Translations under genes and position numbers: made by a program
The notes under the pieces: model-generated
What the model was told of the DNA's origin: nothing
The model's input: the letters and a program-made list of their open reading frames with translations, nothing else
The model's database searches: none
Shown here: positions 33,821 through 44,095 of the stretch, piece by piece
Layout of the letters: every line of letters begins with the position of its first letter
Position numbering within the stretch: the stretch's first letter is position 1
Assembly: GCA_043228905.1 (NCBI GenBank)
Contig: JBHGNT010000017.1
Location: 7,006,001-7,070,000 of the forward strand
From: Azolla caroliniana
Taxonomy: Eukaryota > Polypodiophyta
Length of the DNA: 64,000 bases
Direction: 5' to 3'

Positions 33821-35372
33821 AAAACTCCCCCTTCACTCCGGCATGGGGTGTCTTGCCAGTCTGATCCGCTTCCGACATGCTTCCAACTTGTCGGGTACCA
33901 ATACTTTGGTCAGCATATCTGACCCGTTCTCGGCTTTGTGGATCTTCATCAGCACGAACTCCTGGTCGTCTACTCTTTCCCGGATCCAGTGATACCTTCG
34001 CTGGATATGCTTCATCCGGGAATGGTAGGCCGCATTCTTAGCAAGGTAGATGGCACTTTGACTGTCGCAATAGAGCCGGTATTCATCTTGCCGGATACCG
34101 AGCTCTCCGATGAAGTCCTTCATCCATAATATTTCCTTGCCGGCTTCCACAGCCGCCATGTACTCCGCCTCCGTGGTTGACAACGCAACCGTCTTCTGCA
34201 GCCTCGACTGCCACGAAACAGCTCCCCCTGCATATGTCATTACATACCTGGATGTAGACCGGCTAGTATCCACATCAGCCGACATGTCCGAATCAGTAAA
34301 ACCGTCAAGTTGAGGTTTACCGGAGCCGAATCGAAGACACATGTTTGAAGTCCCCTTCAAGTACCGGAGTATCCACTTGACCGCGTTCCAATGCTCCTTG
34401 TCGGGATTGCTCATAAACCGGCTCACCACTCCGACTGCGTATCCTATGTCCGGTCAGGTACACACCATTGCGTACATCAAGCTCCCGACGACAGAGGCAT
34501 ATAGAACCTTCATCATATCAGCCTTCTCTGCTTTTGTCTTCAGGCTTTGCTTACCGGATAATCTGTAGTTTACCAAGAGTGTCGATCCGACCGGTTTCGC
34601 TTCCAACATGTTGAACCGCTGAAGCACCTTTGTCACGTACTTCTCTTGTGACAGCCACAATTGCTTCATTGGCCGGTTCCGGATGATATGCATCCCTAGC
34701 ATCTGTCTTGCCGAACCCAAGTCTTTCATTGAGAAGGTCTGATTGAGAGCCTTCTTCAGCATTCGTATTTTGGCTTGGTCTCGTCCGACGATCAACATGT
34801 CGTCCACGTACAGAAGGAGTATCAGGAAGTCGCCTCCTTCGAACTTCTTCACAAACATGCAATGATGGCCTACGTCTTGTGGTACCCTTGATCGGTCATG
34901 AAGGAGTCGAACTTCCGGTACCATTTCCGGGGAGCCTGCTTCAGTCCATAGAGGTTCTTCTTCAACTGGCAAACCAGGTGCTCCTTCCCTTTCTCCACAA
35001 ATCCTTCCGGTTGCTACATGTAGATCTCCTCTTCGAGGTCACCGTGAAGGAATGTCGTCTTCACGTCCAGCTGCTCTACCTCGAGGTCCATGCTTGCTGC
35101 GATACTCAGCACCGTCCGGATGGAGGTCATCTTTACTACCGGGGAAAATATCTCGTCGAAGTCCACGCCCTTCTTCTACTGGAACCCCTTCACCACGATC
35201 CAGGCTTTGTATCTCGGGGGGTTGCCGGCATCTCCCGGTTTCAACTTGTACACCCACTTGTTTCGGAGTGCCCGCTTTCCTTTCGGCAACTCCACCAATT
35301 TGTACGTATGGTTCTCATGCAGGGAATCCATCTCGTCCTGCATGGCACTTAACCATTTTTGGTTGTGGATGT
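33821..35372 (-). pseudogene. Copia-A2 RT and RNase H
   Basis: From the solo LTR leftwards: RALRNKWVYKLKPGD, FLHGDLEEEIYM, LKKNLYGLKQAPRKWYRKFD, a frameshift near 34870, LILLLYVDDMLIVGRD (intact YVDD), GSLMYAMVCT, a TGA where arginine is expected (34451-34453), then FMSNPDKEHWNAVKWILRYL, ALSTTEAEYMAAVEAGKE, YCDSQSAIYLAKN and GSDMLTKVLVPDKLEACR. Apart from that stop, a TAG near 35006 and the frameshift the domains are well kept. Confidence 0.87.
35368..35372. repeat. Target-site duplication of solo LTR, left
   Basis: GATGT, repeated at 36186-36190. Removing the LTR and one GATGT restores the RT reading frame across the site. Confidence 0.9.
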
Positions 35373-35449
35373 TGTTGGGAGACAGGTCCCTCCGGATGGG
35401 AAGAGAGAAGAACAGTGCAGATGAACAAACTCAGCCGAGGCCGAAACCG

Positions 35450-35719
35450 GATGACGAGTACCCGGCTACGGAGAGTCGGATGGTGCAGACCCGGTGAGAA
35501 CCGAATGAGGAGTACCCGGCTACGGAGAGCCGGATGGTGCAGACCCGGTGAAGACCGGATGAGGAGTGCCCGGCTAAGGAGAGCCGGATGGTGCAGACCC
35601 GGTGAAGAGCGGATGAGGAGTACCCGGCTACGGAGAGCTGGATGGTGCAGACCCGGTGAAGACTGGATGAGGAGTACCCGGCTACGGAGAGCCAGATGGT
35701 GTAGACCCAGTGAGGAATG
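35450..35719 (+). repeat. 54-bp minisatellite, five copies, in solo LTR
   Basis: Units start at 35450, 35504, 35558, 35612 and 35666, each of the type ATGAGGAGTACCCGGCTACG followed by GAGAGCCGGATGGTGCAGAC. They lie upstream of the TATA box. The related LTR at 33143-33820 has fewer, more diverged copies, which accounts for most of the length difference. Confidence 0.9.
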
Positions 35720-35805
35720 CTCACCGGATGAAGAGACATATTCGTAAATATGTTTCTGAGAGTCCATCGAGGCTATATTTGTAGATAGCCGAAAAGTCAT
35801 ATTAG

Positions 35806-35813
35806 TATAAATA
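35806..35813 (+). promoter_or_regulatory. TATA box in solo LTR
   Basis: TATAAATA lies downstream of the minisatellite and about 80 bp before the (AG)n tract. The solo LTR could still drive transcription rightwards, antisense to the copia it sits in. Confidence 0.5.
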
Positions 35814-36185
35814 TGACTTAGGGCAAACTTCTAGTAAGTGTTGTTGTCATTCTTGTTGGTGTAAGGAGTGAGAGAGCGCGTAACTGTGTACAGAGAGAGA
35901 GAGAGAGAGAAAGAGGTTGTTGCCTCTGTTGTAACCGCCGCCGCCTGTGGCGAAGATCGTGAGCACGAGGTCGTTGCCTCCGTGAACTCACTATTGTACA
36001 TTCTAGCATAGTGATAGTTTGTAGCCTGTGAGCTGCCGTGGTTTTTCCCTAGTTTGGGTTTTCCACGTAAACATCCTGCGTACTCCTCTCTTCTTCGTGT
36101 CGTGCTTTATTTCCTGTTTTCTGTGTATGATTCTGAGCTTAGTTGTGGGCGAGCGTTGCGTATAGGGAGTGTTTAGTTCCTGTCA

Positions 36186-36190
36186 GATGT
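36186..36190. repeat. Target-site duplication of solo LTR, right
   Basis: GATGT, identical to 35368-35372. Confidence 0.9.
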
Positions 36191-37963
36191 CATCCTTCGC
36201 TTCTTCGAAGCTTTCTGGCTCTCCCTCATCGGTCAGCAGCACATGCTCTGAGTCCGGAAATCTTCGGGGGGCCCTTCTCTCTCTGAGAGGATATCTCCGT
36301 CTTTGGACTTCGGTAACCGGCTCCTCCATTTGATCTTCATCCGAATCCGATTCGGGGTCTTGGCCGGTTCCGGTTCCAACTTCCTCTACTTCTTCTTCTG
36401 CCGGTTCGGTATCCTCACCGTAACCAGATGGTTCCTCGAGTGCTAACCTGTCTCTTGTCGGTTGGGTCTGCTCATCATAGAATTGATCCTTACCGGTCGA
36501 CTCGGAGTTCATTATCTTCTTCTCCGACTCCCAGTCGGCGAGCATCTTGTCCTCCATGAAGATAATATCTCGACTCCGGAATACCTTCTTGTCGACCAGG
36601 TCCCACACTCGGTAGCCGAACTCATCGTCGCCGTAACCGAGGAATATGCATGGCCGGGTCTTCGGATCTAGTTTTCCTCTCCGGTCCTTAACTACATGCA
36701 CATACGCAAGACACCTGAATACCTTCAAATGCCGGTAGGACACTTCCTTACCCGTCCAGACTCTCTGTGGCGTGTCTCCGTCCAAGGGTACTGAGGGTGA
36801 TCTGTTTATCACATACGTCGTTGTCGACAATGCCTCAGCCCAAAATGCCTTGGGTAGTTTTGCATGCGCTAGCATACTCCGGACCCTCTCCATTATGGTC
36901 TGGTTCATCCTCTCGACCAGCCCGTTTAGTTTCGGCATCTTTGGCACGGTGAATTCGAGCTGGATTCCCTTCGAGCGACAGTACTCCTTGAACTGTCCCC
37001 GGTATTCACCTCTGTTATCTGCTCGAACCACCTTCAGCTTCCGGCCGATTTCTCTTTCCACTCTCGCGTGGAGCTCTTTGAAGACGGATAGCACCTGATC
37101 CTTCGTCTTCAATGGTGTGGCCCACAGCTTCCGGCTGTGGTCATCTATGAACGTCACGAAGTACTGCGATCCTACATGTGACTTCACGTCCACTTGACAC
37201 ACATCAGTATGCACCAACTCCAGTGGTGCATTACGTCTCATCGGTGGCCTCGATCAGAAGGAGGTCCGGTTTGCTTTCCGGCCAGACAATCAATGCACTT
37301 CTCCAAGTGCACGTTCTTCACTGGAATGAGGTTGTCGTCTGCAAGCCTCTTCATCCCCTTCTCGCTCATGTGACACAACCTCTTGTGCCACAGCTCACCG
37401 GCAGCGTCAGATGCCACGTTCACTTCCTCCGGACATAACCGGGCATTCATCAGGTACAACGTGTTTACCTTCCGGGCCCGAGCCACAATCAGGCTCCCTT
37501 TGCTGAACTTCATAACACCGTTCCGGATGCTACCCGTGTAGCCTTCATCATCTAGCCGATCGGTTGATATCAGGTTCAGACGAACCTCTGGAACGTGTCG
37601 GACATCCTTCAGTAGCAGCTTGCATCCGGTTGGTGTTGTCAGCCACACATCTCCTATGCCATCAATTCGGCATGTACCTTCATTCCCCATCCGGACACAG
37701 CCGTGATCACCGGCTGAGTAGGATGAGAAGCATTTCCGGTCCGGGGTAAGGTGGAACGACGCTCCGGAGTCGACCACCCAGGTCATCTCATCGCCGGCAA
37801 GGTTTATCTCACTCTCCTCGGTGATGAGCATCAACTCTTCTTCACTTGCCGCGATTGCCGTCGTTCCCTTCTGGTCCGGCCCCCTCCGGTCTTTACCGTT
37901 CCGGTCCGGTGTCCGCTTCGAATCGGTACCGTCAGTTTCCTTGTATTTGCAATCGGTTCCTAA
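36191..37963 (-). pseudogene. Copia-A2 protease and integrase
   Basis: Protease WVVDSGASFHLTPDRKCFSS is near 37725-37785, and LWHKRLCHMSEKGMKRL (gag-pre-integrase) near 37340-37395. The integrase core has HTDVCQVD, VRADNRGEYRGQF and LNGLVERMN, giving all three catalytic acids, then FWAEALSTTTYVINRSPS and CIFLGYGDDEFGYRVWD. A frame change near 37241 separates the two halves. The C-terminal linker ends EEAKDD at the solo LTR insertion site. Confidence 0.87.
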
Positions 37964-38571
37964 AGTAGACTCACGTGCTCAACTGTCGACAAATATTATA
38001 CATGTTGTGATTGTGGGGAGTAGAAGCTATTAAAGCATATTGCGGAAACAAACTTAGCTCAATCTTGTTTAAACGATCATTTGTTTATAACCAAGCTTGC
38101 ATACATCCTCTAACCTTGTACTCAAGACCATTTTCTTAAATCTTGCATTCTCAATGATAATAATTTGTAGTTTTGCTTTCAAAGAAATCAAATTTCTCAT
38201 AAGCATTGTCTCCATCATGACTGAATTTGTTGCATTCAAGAAGCTTTGATGTTCTCACCTATTTGACATTGTGAAATGGTTTAAGATATGGAGAGTAAAA
38301 AATCTATTGGAGCTCCTTGGTAATGCTATGAAGTAAAGATAAATTGAAGATAGGTTATTAGAGGCAGTAAGGATGGAGAGGCAAGATGCTAAAAAGCAAA
38401 AATTGGACTATTACATTGCAAATATTAACCCCAATACGAGAAAAAATTGCCATAACATATCAAATCGCATCTATTACCCCCGTTAGCCTTGCCTCTTGGA
38501 GACTATAACACTTCTTTGAACTCACTCACACAAGTTAGCTTGAGATAGCATCATGACATCATTAGGCAGAC
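37964..38571. other. Intergenic DNA
   Basis: AT-rich sequence after the broken 5' end of Copia-A2. Part of 38440-38571 may be LINE coding sequence belonging to the next feature, but the frames are too broken to call. Confidence 0.4.
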
Positions 38572-38866
38572 ATGAAGATGTGCAACGTGTGCAATGAAAA
38601 CCTAATGGTGGATGAATATCACTTACTTATCACATGCTCGATGTATAAGGTAATTCGCGAGAAATATAATGACTTGTTAAATGGGCATGATAATGTGAGT
38701 GTCATACGCAAATTTCTATCGAGAAAGGCGAACATATATATGCATACATTATTTTCACATTGAGAGTTTTTACTACAGATAAGAAACCCCCCTCTTAGGA
38801 AAGGAGACACATAGGTCAAATTTGGCCTCATCATGGACAATAAAATTTCTATTCTATTCTATTCTC
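38572..38866 (+). pseudogene. LINE 3' end: RT C-terminal zinc finger and tail
   Basis: A 63-residue frame has CNVCNENLMVDEYHLLITC (C-x2-C-x9-H-x4-C), then REKYNDLLNGHDNVSVIRKF. This is the pattern of the zinc finger at the end of many non-LTR reverse transcriptases, of a form familiar from animal CR1/Jockey-like elements. About 85 bp after its stop the sequence ends in AATAAAATTTCTATTCTATT, a (TTCTA)n tail that also fits a LINE 3' terminus. The upstream RT is not recognisable. Confidence 0.5.
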
Positions 38867-39494
38867 ATGCATTCAAAGATCAAAGAATTAGAAAGCATAG
38901 GTGGCAAGCAAATAATAATAATAAGGTATGATGTGTTAGGTTTATCCTCCCAATCTTAGGGCACACCTTCATATAGTAACCTTTGTAGTAACCCATCACA
39001 AAGGTTAATACACACATATCCATCCACATGCCCACACAAACAACATCGTTGTGTCCATACACACACTCGGAGACATCTTGAAAGGGCCTCATGACAATTA
39101 TAATCGTGGCAAGGCATCGCGACCTAACAAACTCATATGGATTTGTGCAGGTATCACACCAGGCACACACCTTGTGTCCGCATGCCAAGTTGAGTCAATT
39201 GAGAGACCATACTCACATGCCATGCGAGAGATCCAGAACCTGAACACAGAGCATGACTTGATTGGACATTACAAGTTATACACAAACGAAAGGCAAACAT
39301 TGTGGAGCCAATGCTGACGTGCCACATTGTGCTGATGTGGCCACCAAGGAATCCAACGTGTCATGCTTGAATCCATGCTGATGTGGCAACCCCCCCCCCC
39401 CACCCCAACCCCTCAAGAAAAAAAGAACAAATGGATTTTCAAAGAGAAAGAGCTCTATTATTATTATTATTATATGTGATCTAAGTGCGTGGCT
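38867..39494. other. Intergenic DNA and D27-like upstream region
   Basis: No gene seen. A C-rich run lies at about 39389-39412. GA-rich AAAGAGAAAGAGCTC (about 39438) and (TTA)n at 39456-39473 lie within 60 bp of the start codon of the next gene and are probably in its promoter or 5' UTR. Confidence 0.45.
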
Positions 39495-42400
39495 ATGGAA
39501 GCTCGAATCTGCTGCGTGTGCAGCGACACGTCTACTACTGTGAAGAAGAACCTACGCCAGTATCGCAGACCTTTGTTCGGATCCCCCACACGAAGAAATA
39601 TGTGTTCCATTAGGTCTCAGGTTGATCCACTTTCTTTCTCAGTCTGTGGTTTTCTCTCTAAGTGAATTGATCGAGTACGATTGCCATGGCTGCATTTCTC
39701 TAAATTTTCTGTTAAGATCCTCTCCTTTTCCTCCTTTCAGAAGACGCAGATCCAAGAGAAATCTTCTTCGCTTACTGCTGTCGATTCGGTCCTTCTTAGC
39801 TTGTTCCGAAAGAAAATGGCTCAGGTTTATCATCGTTTCTTCTTGACACCGTTGTCAGTGCTTATTTCTTTTTTTCTGTTTGATGATTCTCGAGAGTTGA
39901 TATCTTGATGATGTAACCCAAAAAAATCCATGTATTTAAGTCTGAAGAAAACATTTCGTGATGCATTTGATGTTTCTTTTATCTCTCTGCTAATGATATT
40001 CTTGATCTTTCACGTTATACTTGTTTTCTGTTTGATGTTTCTTACATTGAGGAAAATAGCAGGTGTCAGGTTTTCTTTTCATTTCCACTGCATAAGATGT
40101 AGTGAAGCAAAAAAAAAAAAAAAATTTGCTTTGTACATTATATAATATAAGAAATTTCATGTCTTCAAGCAACATTACATTGCTGTATTTATTTTCTCGT
40201 CGTCCCATACCTTATACAGCGTGTTTTTTGTGGTGTCATGCGCTATATTGTTTGTTTACTGTTGGAGGCTTCATTAGCTCTCACGCTGAGATAGATGAGG
40301 GTAGTTTTCTTTTCATTCCCTATTGTTGATATTGCATGAGCTGTTTTTAACCAAACATTTTATTGCTCTATTGTTGATATTGCAAGAAATTTCGTCTTGA
40401 AGAAAATTTCTAATTGCTATTGATGTTAGCTCAAGATTTTTTTATTATCTTAAGCAAACCTTTCATTAATTTACTAATGTCATCGCACGAAATTCAGTGT
40501 CTTTGTGCAAACATTTCATATTGCTTTATTGATACTATTGCAATAAATTTATGTCTTGAAGAAAACGTATCATTGCTTTATTGATGCTATCACAAGAAAC
40601 TGTGTCTGAGATGAAGCAACCATTTCATTATTTTAGTGATGCAATGATGAGAAACGCAAGTTTCATTCAGCTAGATATGTTATTCTTTGGCTTCAGATGC
40701 TTTATGCAGTAATTACACAATATTCCATTTGTGTACTCCAACTACCAACTACCATTGTACTTGACATATTGAATTCTTATATTTTTAGCTCTATGTATTA
40801 GTAAATCCACTATTGTTGATTCACATTATGAGTGATATTAGGTGCAAATGAATAGCTTTGAAGATCCTTCCAGGAAGTGGGATGGGATTCACCAAAGCTT
40901 GGATATGATGGCCTCATAGAGATTGCCCGGCATCTTTTCACGAAGAACAAAGATAAAACAGAAGCTGAGGCATCATCTGTAAGTTCACTGAGATATAGGC
41001 TATTTTATATAATATATTGATTTGGATTATATGATATAGAGAGGCTCAGAGATGCCCCCAAGTTTTTCTTTATGTTTGTCTTTATCCCAAACGTCATTGC
41101 TTAACTCCTGAAAGAGAAAAAGGAGATGAATTGACCATATAAGTGCTCAAACAGTAGATGTAATTGATCTTTGAAGGGTTGATGAAGTTACTTAAGAAAG
41201 TAACTAAATCTGAGACATTGAAGAATTATCGAAAAACACAGGGCCGTTTCAGAGTTATTTCATTCCCCATATTATATGAGCCTGATGAAAATTCTCATCT
41301 AGCATGCCCACCTAATCGAGTCCTTGTGTGTTAGGTGCGAATACTAAGGTCTTTATTCCCTCCATTATTACTTCCTTTATTCAAAGTTCTAATTGCTCCT
41401 TTGTTTGGAGGCAAGCCAGCAGCTATTTTAACCGGTAAGAAAACTCCTTCCACCCATTTATTACCATATTTGGAACGCATTCTTGCTGACATTTGAGGTG
41501 AAATGAGTAGCCAGAGTAACTCAAATGACATGTCAGTGGCTAATGGGGCATTGCGAAGTTAATACTGTTGTTCTGCAGGATGGCTCATCTCTTGAAAGTG
41601 GTGTAAGCATATCGCTGACTTCATTTTCTTTTTAAAATACCCCTGAGTCAAGTTTTTCTTTATTTCTTCAAATATGACTGGCTTTTTGTTATTCCCTAAA
41701 TACCCTTGGTCAATTCAGCAATTCTATATTCAATGCATTCTTTTTTTCTCAACCTTGTGCAATTTAGCAATTATATGGGGAAGTCATCTCCTTTTTTTCT
41801 CTTTTGGTGTTGATCAAGGGCGTTTGGGAAAATAATGAAAAATCGGGGCATTTAGGGAAATAAAGAAAAATTAAGGGGGTTTTCCAAGGCTTAACTTTAT
41901 CTTAATAAAATTAATGATAGATTAAGTTGGAATGAATATTTATAGGTTCTTGTTGAGAGGTGTAAGTATCTCGAGGAGAGCAAATGTGCAGGCATCTGCA
42001 TACACACATGTAAAATTCCAAGCCAGGTAATGAATGAATTACATTGTTTTTCTTGAGAATAGACAGGCTTTGGAACTTCTGCAAATCATGATGTGTTTAC
42101 ATATTGGTTTGGTTCCTGATATGAAACAGCCACTCTTGAGGTTTTCAAGTGACTGATCTCATTTTAGGAATGCTTAGGATTAACAATCGGCAACGGTTCA
42201 GTTTGAACCGAACCAAACCGTGGAACCACGACTTAATGGTTTAAACGTTTTGCTTTTCTTTTTTTTATTTTTTAAAAAATTTGTTAAAAATTTTAAAAAA
42301 TTGTTTTCAACAATCTTTTCATTTTTAGACCTTATTCTCACATTTTAGGAACATCTTTAAAATTTAAAATAATGAAATATTTTAAATTTAAAAAGTAAAA

Positions 42401-43387
42401 AACATAAAATTTGACCTAAGTTGAAAACCAAAACCAAGCCACGAAACCGCGGTTTTAACGGTTTGAAAAAAAATTAACGGTTCAGGTTTCAAAATTTTTA
42501 AACGGTTCGGTTTTGACCCTCTCAAACCGAACCGAACCGAACCGTTGCTGATTTTCACTTAGGATTACAGGTTTGCATGTGCCACCCTGATCTGCAACAA
42601 TTATGGATGAGAACTAAACATAGATTTCATACACAGATGCTGTAGGATGTAGGCAACAAGCTACTATTGTGATTATATCGTCCTTTAATAGTTTTTCATG
42701 GTGATCTTCTCAAACAATAGACATTAGGCAATATTGGCTGAATACTCTTGGGCACATTTTTACTCAATATTAAGTTTATCTATAGGGATTTTCCTTGTGA
42801 ATGATCGCACTTATGAGCATTTTGCAATAATCCCACATGTTTTGCAGACTTTCATCACAGATTACATGGGTGTTCCATTAACAATGGAACCCAACTTTGA
42901 AGACTACAGCTGCCAGGTAATGAATCCTTGGAAATGTGATTACAATGAATAATGTGGGAAGAACTTATATTCCAGCATTAGTTATGTAAAAGAAAAAAAT
43001 TCCCAAATATCCCTGAGTTTTATTTTATTTCCCTAAGATGCCTCAAAGGTTTCATTTTTTTGGAAGGTGCTGTTTTGAAGTTTTTCCCTTTTGTAATTCG
43101 CATTTAGTTTCACATCCTTAGTTTGAGTCTTGGGTTAAACACTAGGATTTGGGACTGGACATACAAGGTGTTTAAGCAACAACCATATTCGTGGTTGCTT
43201 TCTAGCTTCTTTTGTGTCCCTATTTAATTCTACTCCATTTTTACAGTTTAAATTTGGGATGGAAGCTCCTCCTCGTAAAGACGATGCAAGCTTGAAGACA
43301 AATTGTCTGGATATTTGTCCATATGCTTCATCTCACTCTAAATCTGCGACATCTGGACGTTGTCCACAAGTATTGGATAATCTGTAA
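39495..43387 (+). CDS. DWARF27-like (beta-carotene isomerase family) protein, eight exons
   Basis: Exons 39495-39620, 39741-39824, 40874-40978, 41335-41434, 41511-41602, 41946-42026, 42848-42916 and 43247-43387 join with GT-AG introns and matching phases into 265 residues, the usual D27 length. The DUF4033 core reads LGYDGLIEIARHLFTK, LRSLFPPLLLPLFKVLIAPL, TCQWLMGHCEVNTV, LVERCKYLEESKCAGICIHT, TDYMGVPLTMEPNFEDYSCQ and a C-terminal CLDICPY. D27 is an iron-containing plastid enzyme that isomerises all-trans- to 9-cis-beta-carotene, the first step to strigolactones; D27-like paralogues are less well defined. The first two exons (70 residues, basic, Ser/Arg-rich) would hold the transit peptide and are the least certain. 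No stop or frameshift is present. Whether it is D27 itself or a D27-like paralogue cannot be decided by eye. Confidence 0.85.
42173..42182. repeat. Direct repeat flanking foldback element, left
   Basis: CTTAGGATTA, repeated at 42558-42567. Nine to ten bases suggest a Mutator-like target duplication. Confidence 0.65.
42183..42557. mobile_element. Foldback/MITE-like element in intron 6 of the D27-like gene
   Basis: The left end ATCGGCAACGGTTCAGTTTG is the inverted complement, with changes, of the right end ACCGAACCGAACCGTTGCTG. The inside is AT-rich with AACCG-rich arms and has no ORF, and a 10-bp direct repeat flanks it. It is a non-autonomous DNA transposon. Mutator-like fits the duplication length; a hAT-type origin is the alternative. 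Confidence 0.7.
42558..42567. repeat. Direct repeat flanking foldback element, right
   Basis: CTTAGGATTA, identical to 42173-42182. Confidence 0.65.
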
Positions 43388-44018
43388 TTCAAACTGATCT
43401 GATGGATATTAATCATTTATGATCATAATGTTAAACCAAGTGTACGTGTTCTCTATTCATTGAATGTAATGTAAACCATGGATGTAGCACAGGATATTGA
43501 TAATTTTGAACATAACGAACGTCCACGTTCTCTATTCATACTAGTTGTAATATAAAGTGTGAATGTATCTAAAGGATATTTGATTATTCATGAACATAAT
43601 GTTAAAACCAAGTGTACATGCTATGGTTGTTTTTAGTTAGCCTTTCTGCTGGAAAAATTTCAAAGTACATGCAATACCAAATGTAATTACTTGAGACTTA
43701 AATTCCCAACATGTAAAGCACCCAGCGTCATCATTACAATAACTTTGGTCTTTTTATTATTATTATTGGCTTGGTATAGATCATTCTATTATGCACAAAA
43801 AGGGTAGATTGTCAATCAATATGTAAGTTTTCACCTTGCTTTTTATAATTGCCTTAGCTCATATAATTCTGTTACTTACGAAGGGAAATAGCTTGGTCAT
43901 GCTCAGCAAACTGTGAAGGGAACGCATTCTGTTTGTCTAAAGGTGTCAATGTTTCTTGTAGGGTATGGTCATGTTAAAATTACAAGACAAGAGGTGAGTT
44001 AGAATAAACATTAGGCAG

Positions 44019-44095
44019 TTCATACTAATATATTTTAAAGAGAGGTTCATACTAATATATTTTAAAGAGAGGTTCATACTAATATATTTTAAAAC
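44019..44095 (+). repeat. 27-bp tandem repeat, three copies
   Basis: TTCATACTAATATATTTTAA plus AGAGAGG, starting at 44019, 44046 and 44073. The copies are nearly identical and AT-rich, with no coding role. Confidence 0.92.

Larger units (their letters stand above)
35373..36185 (+). mobile_element. Solo LTR of the Copia-A family, inverted
   Basis: 813 bp from TGTTGGGAGACAGGTCCC to TAGTTCCTGTCA, opposite in orientation to the Copia-A2 it interrupts. The 5-bp duplication GATGT on both sides proves a genuine insertion followed by LTR-LTR recombination. It contains TATAAATA (35806-35813), an (AG)n tract (35892-35911) and a 54-bp minisatellite. No internal coding sequence remains. Confidence 0.93.
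33143..37963 (-). mobile_element. Ty1/copia element, 5'-truncated (Copia-A2)
   Basis: On the minus strand it runs protease, integrase, RT, RNase H, 3' LTR. Gag and the 5' LTR are missing beyond about 37963. It inserted into Copia-D RT (left junction 33142/33143) and was later split by a solo LTR of its own family at 35373-36185. Same family as Copia-A1. Confidence 0.87.

Noticed and set aside
35052-35800. Plus- and minus-strand frames of 100-230 codons over the solo LTR
   Set aside because: The 54-bp minisatellite is a multiple of three and keeps several frames open by chance; the region is non-coding LTR.
38572-38866. Contaminating animal DNA
   Set aside because: The fragment is decayed and embedded between plant-type retrotransposon and plant gene sequence, so assembly contamination is unlikely from this view.
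41331-41531. Minus-strand 66-codon frame
   Set aside because: It is antisense to exons 4 and 5 of the D27-like gene.
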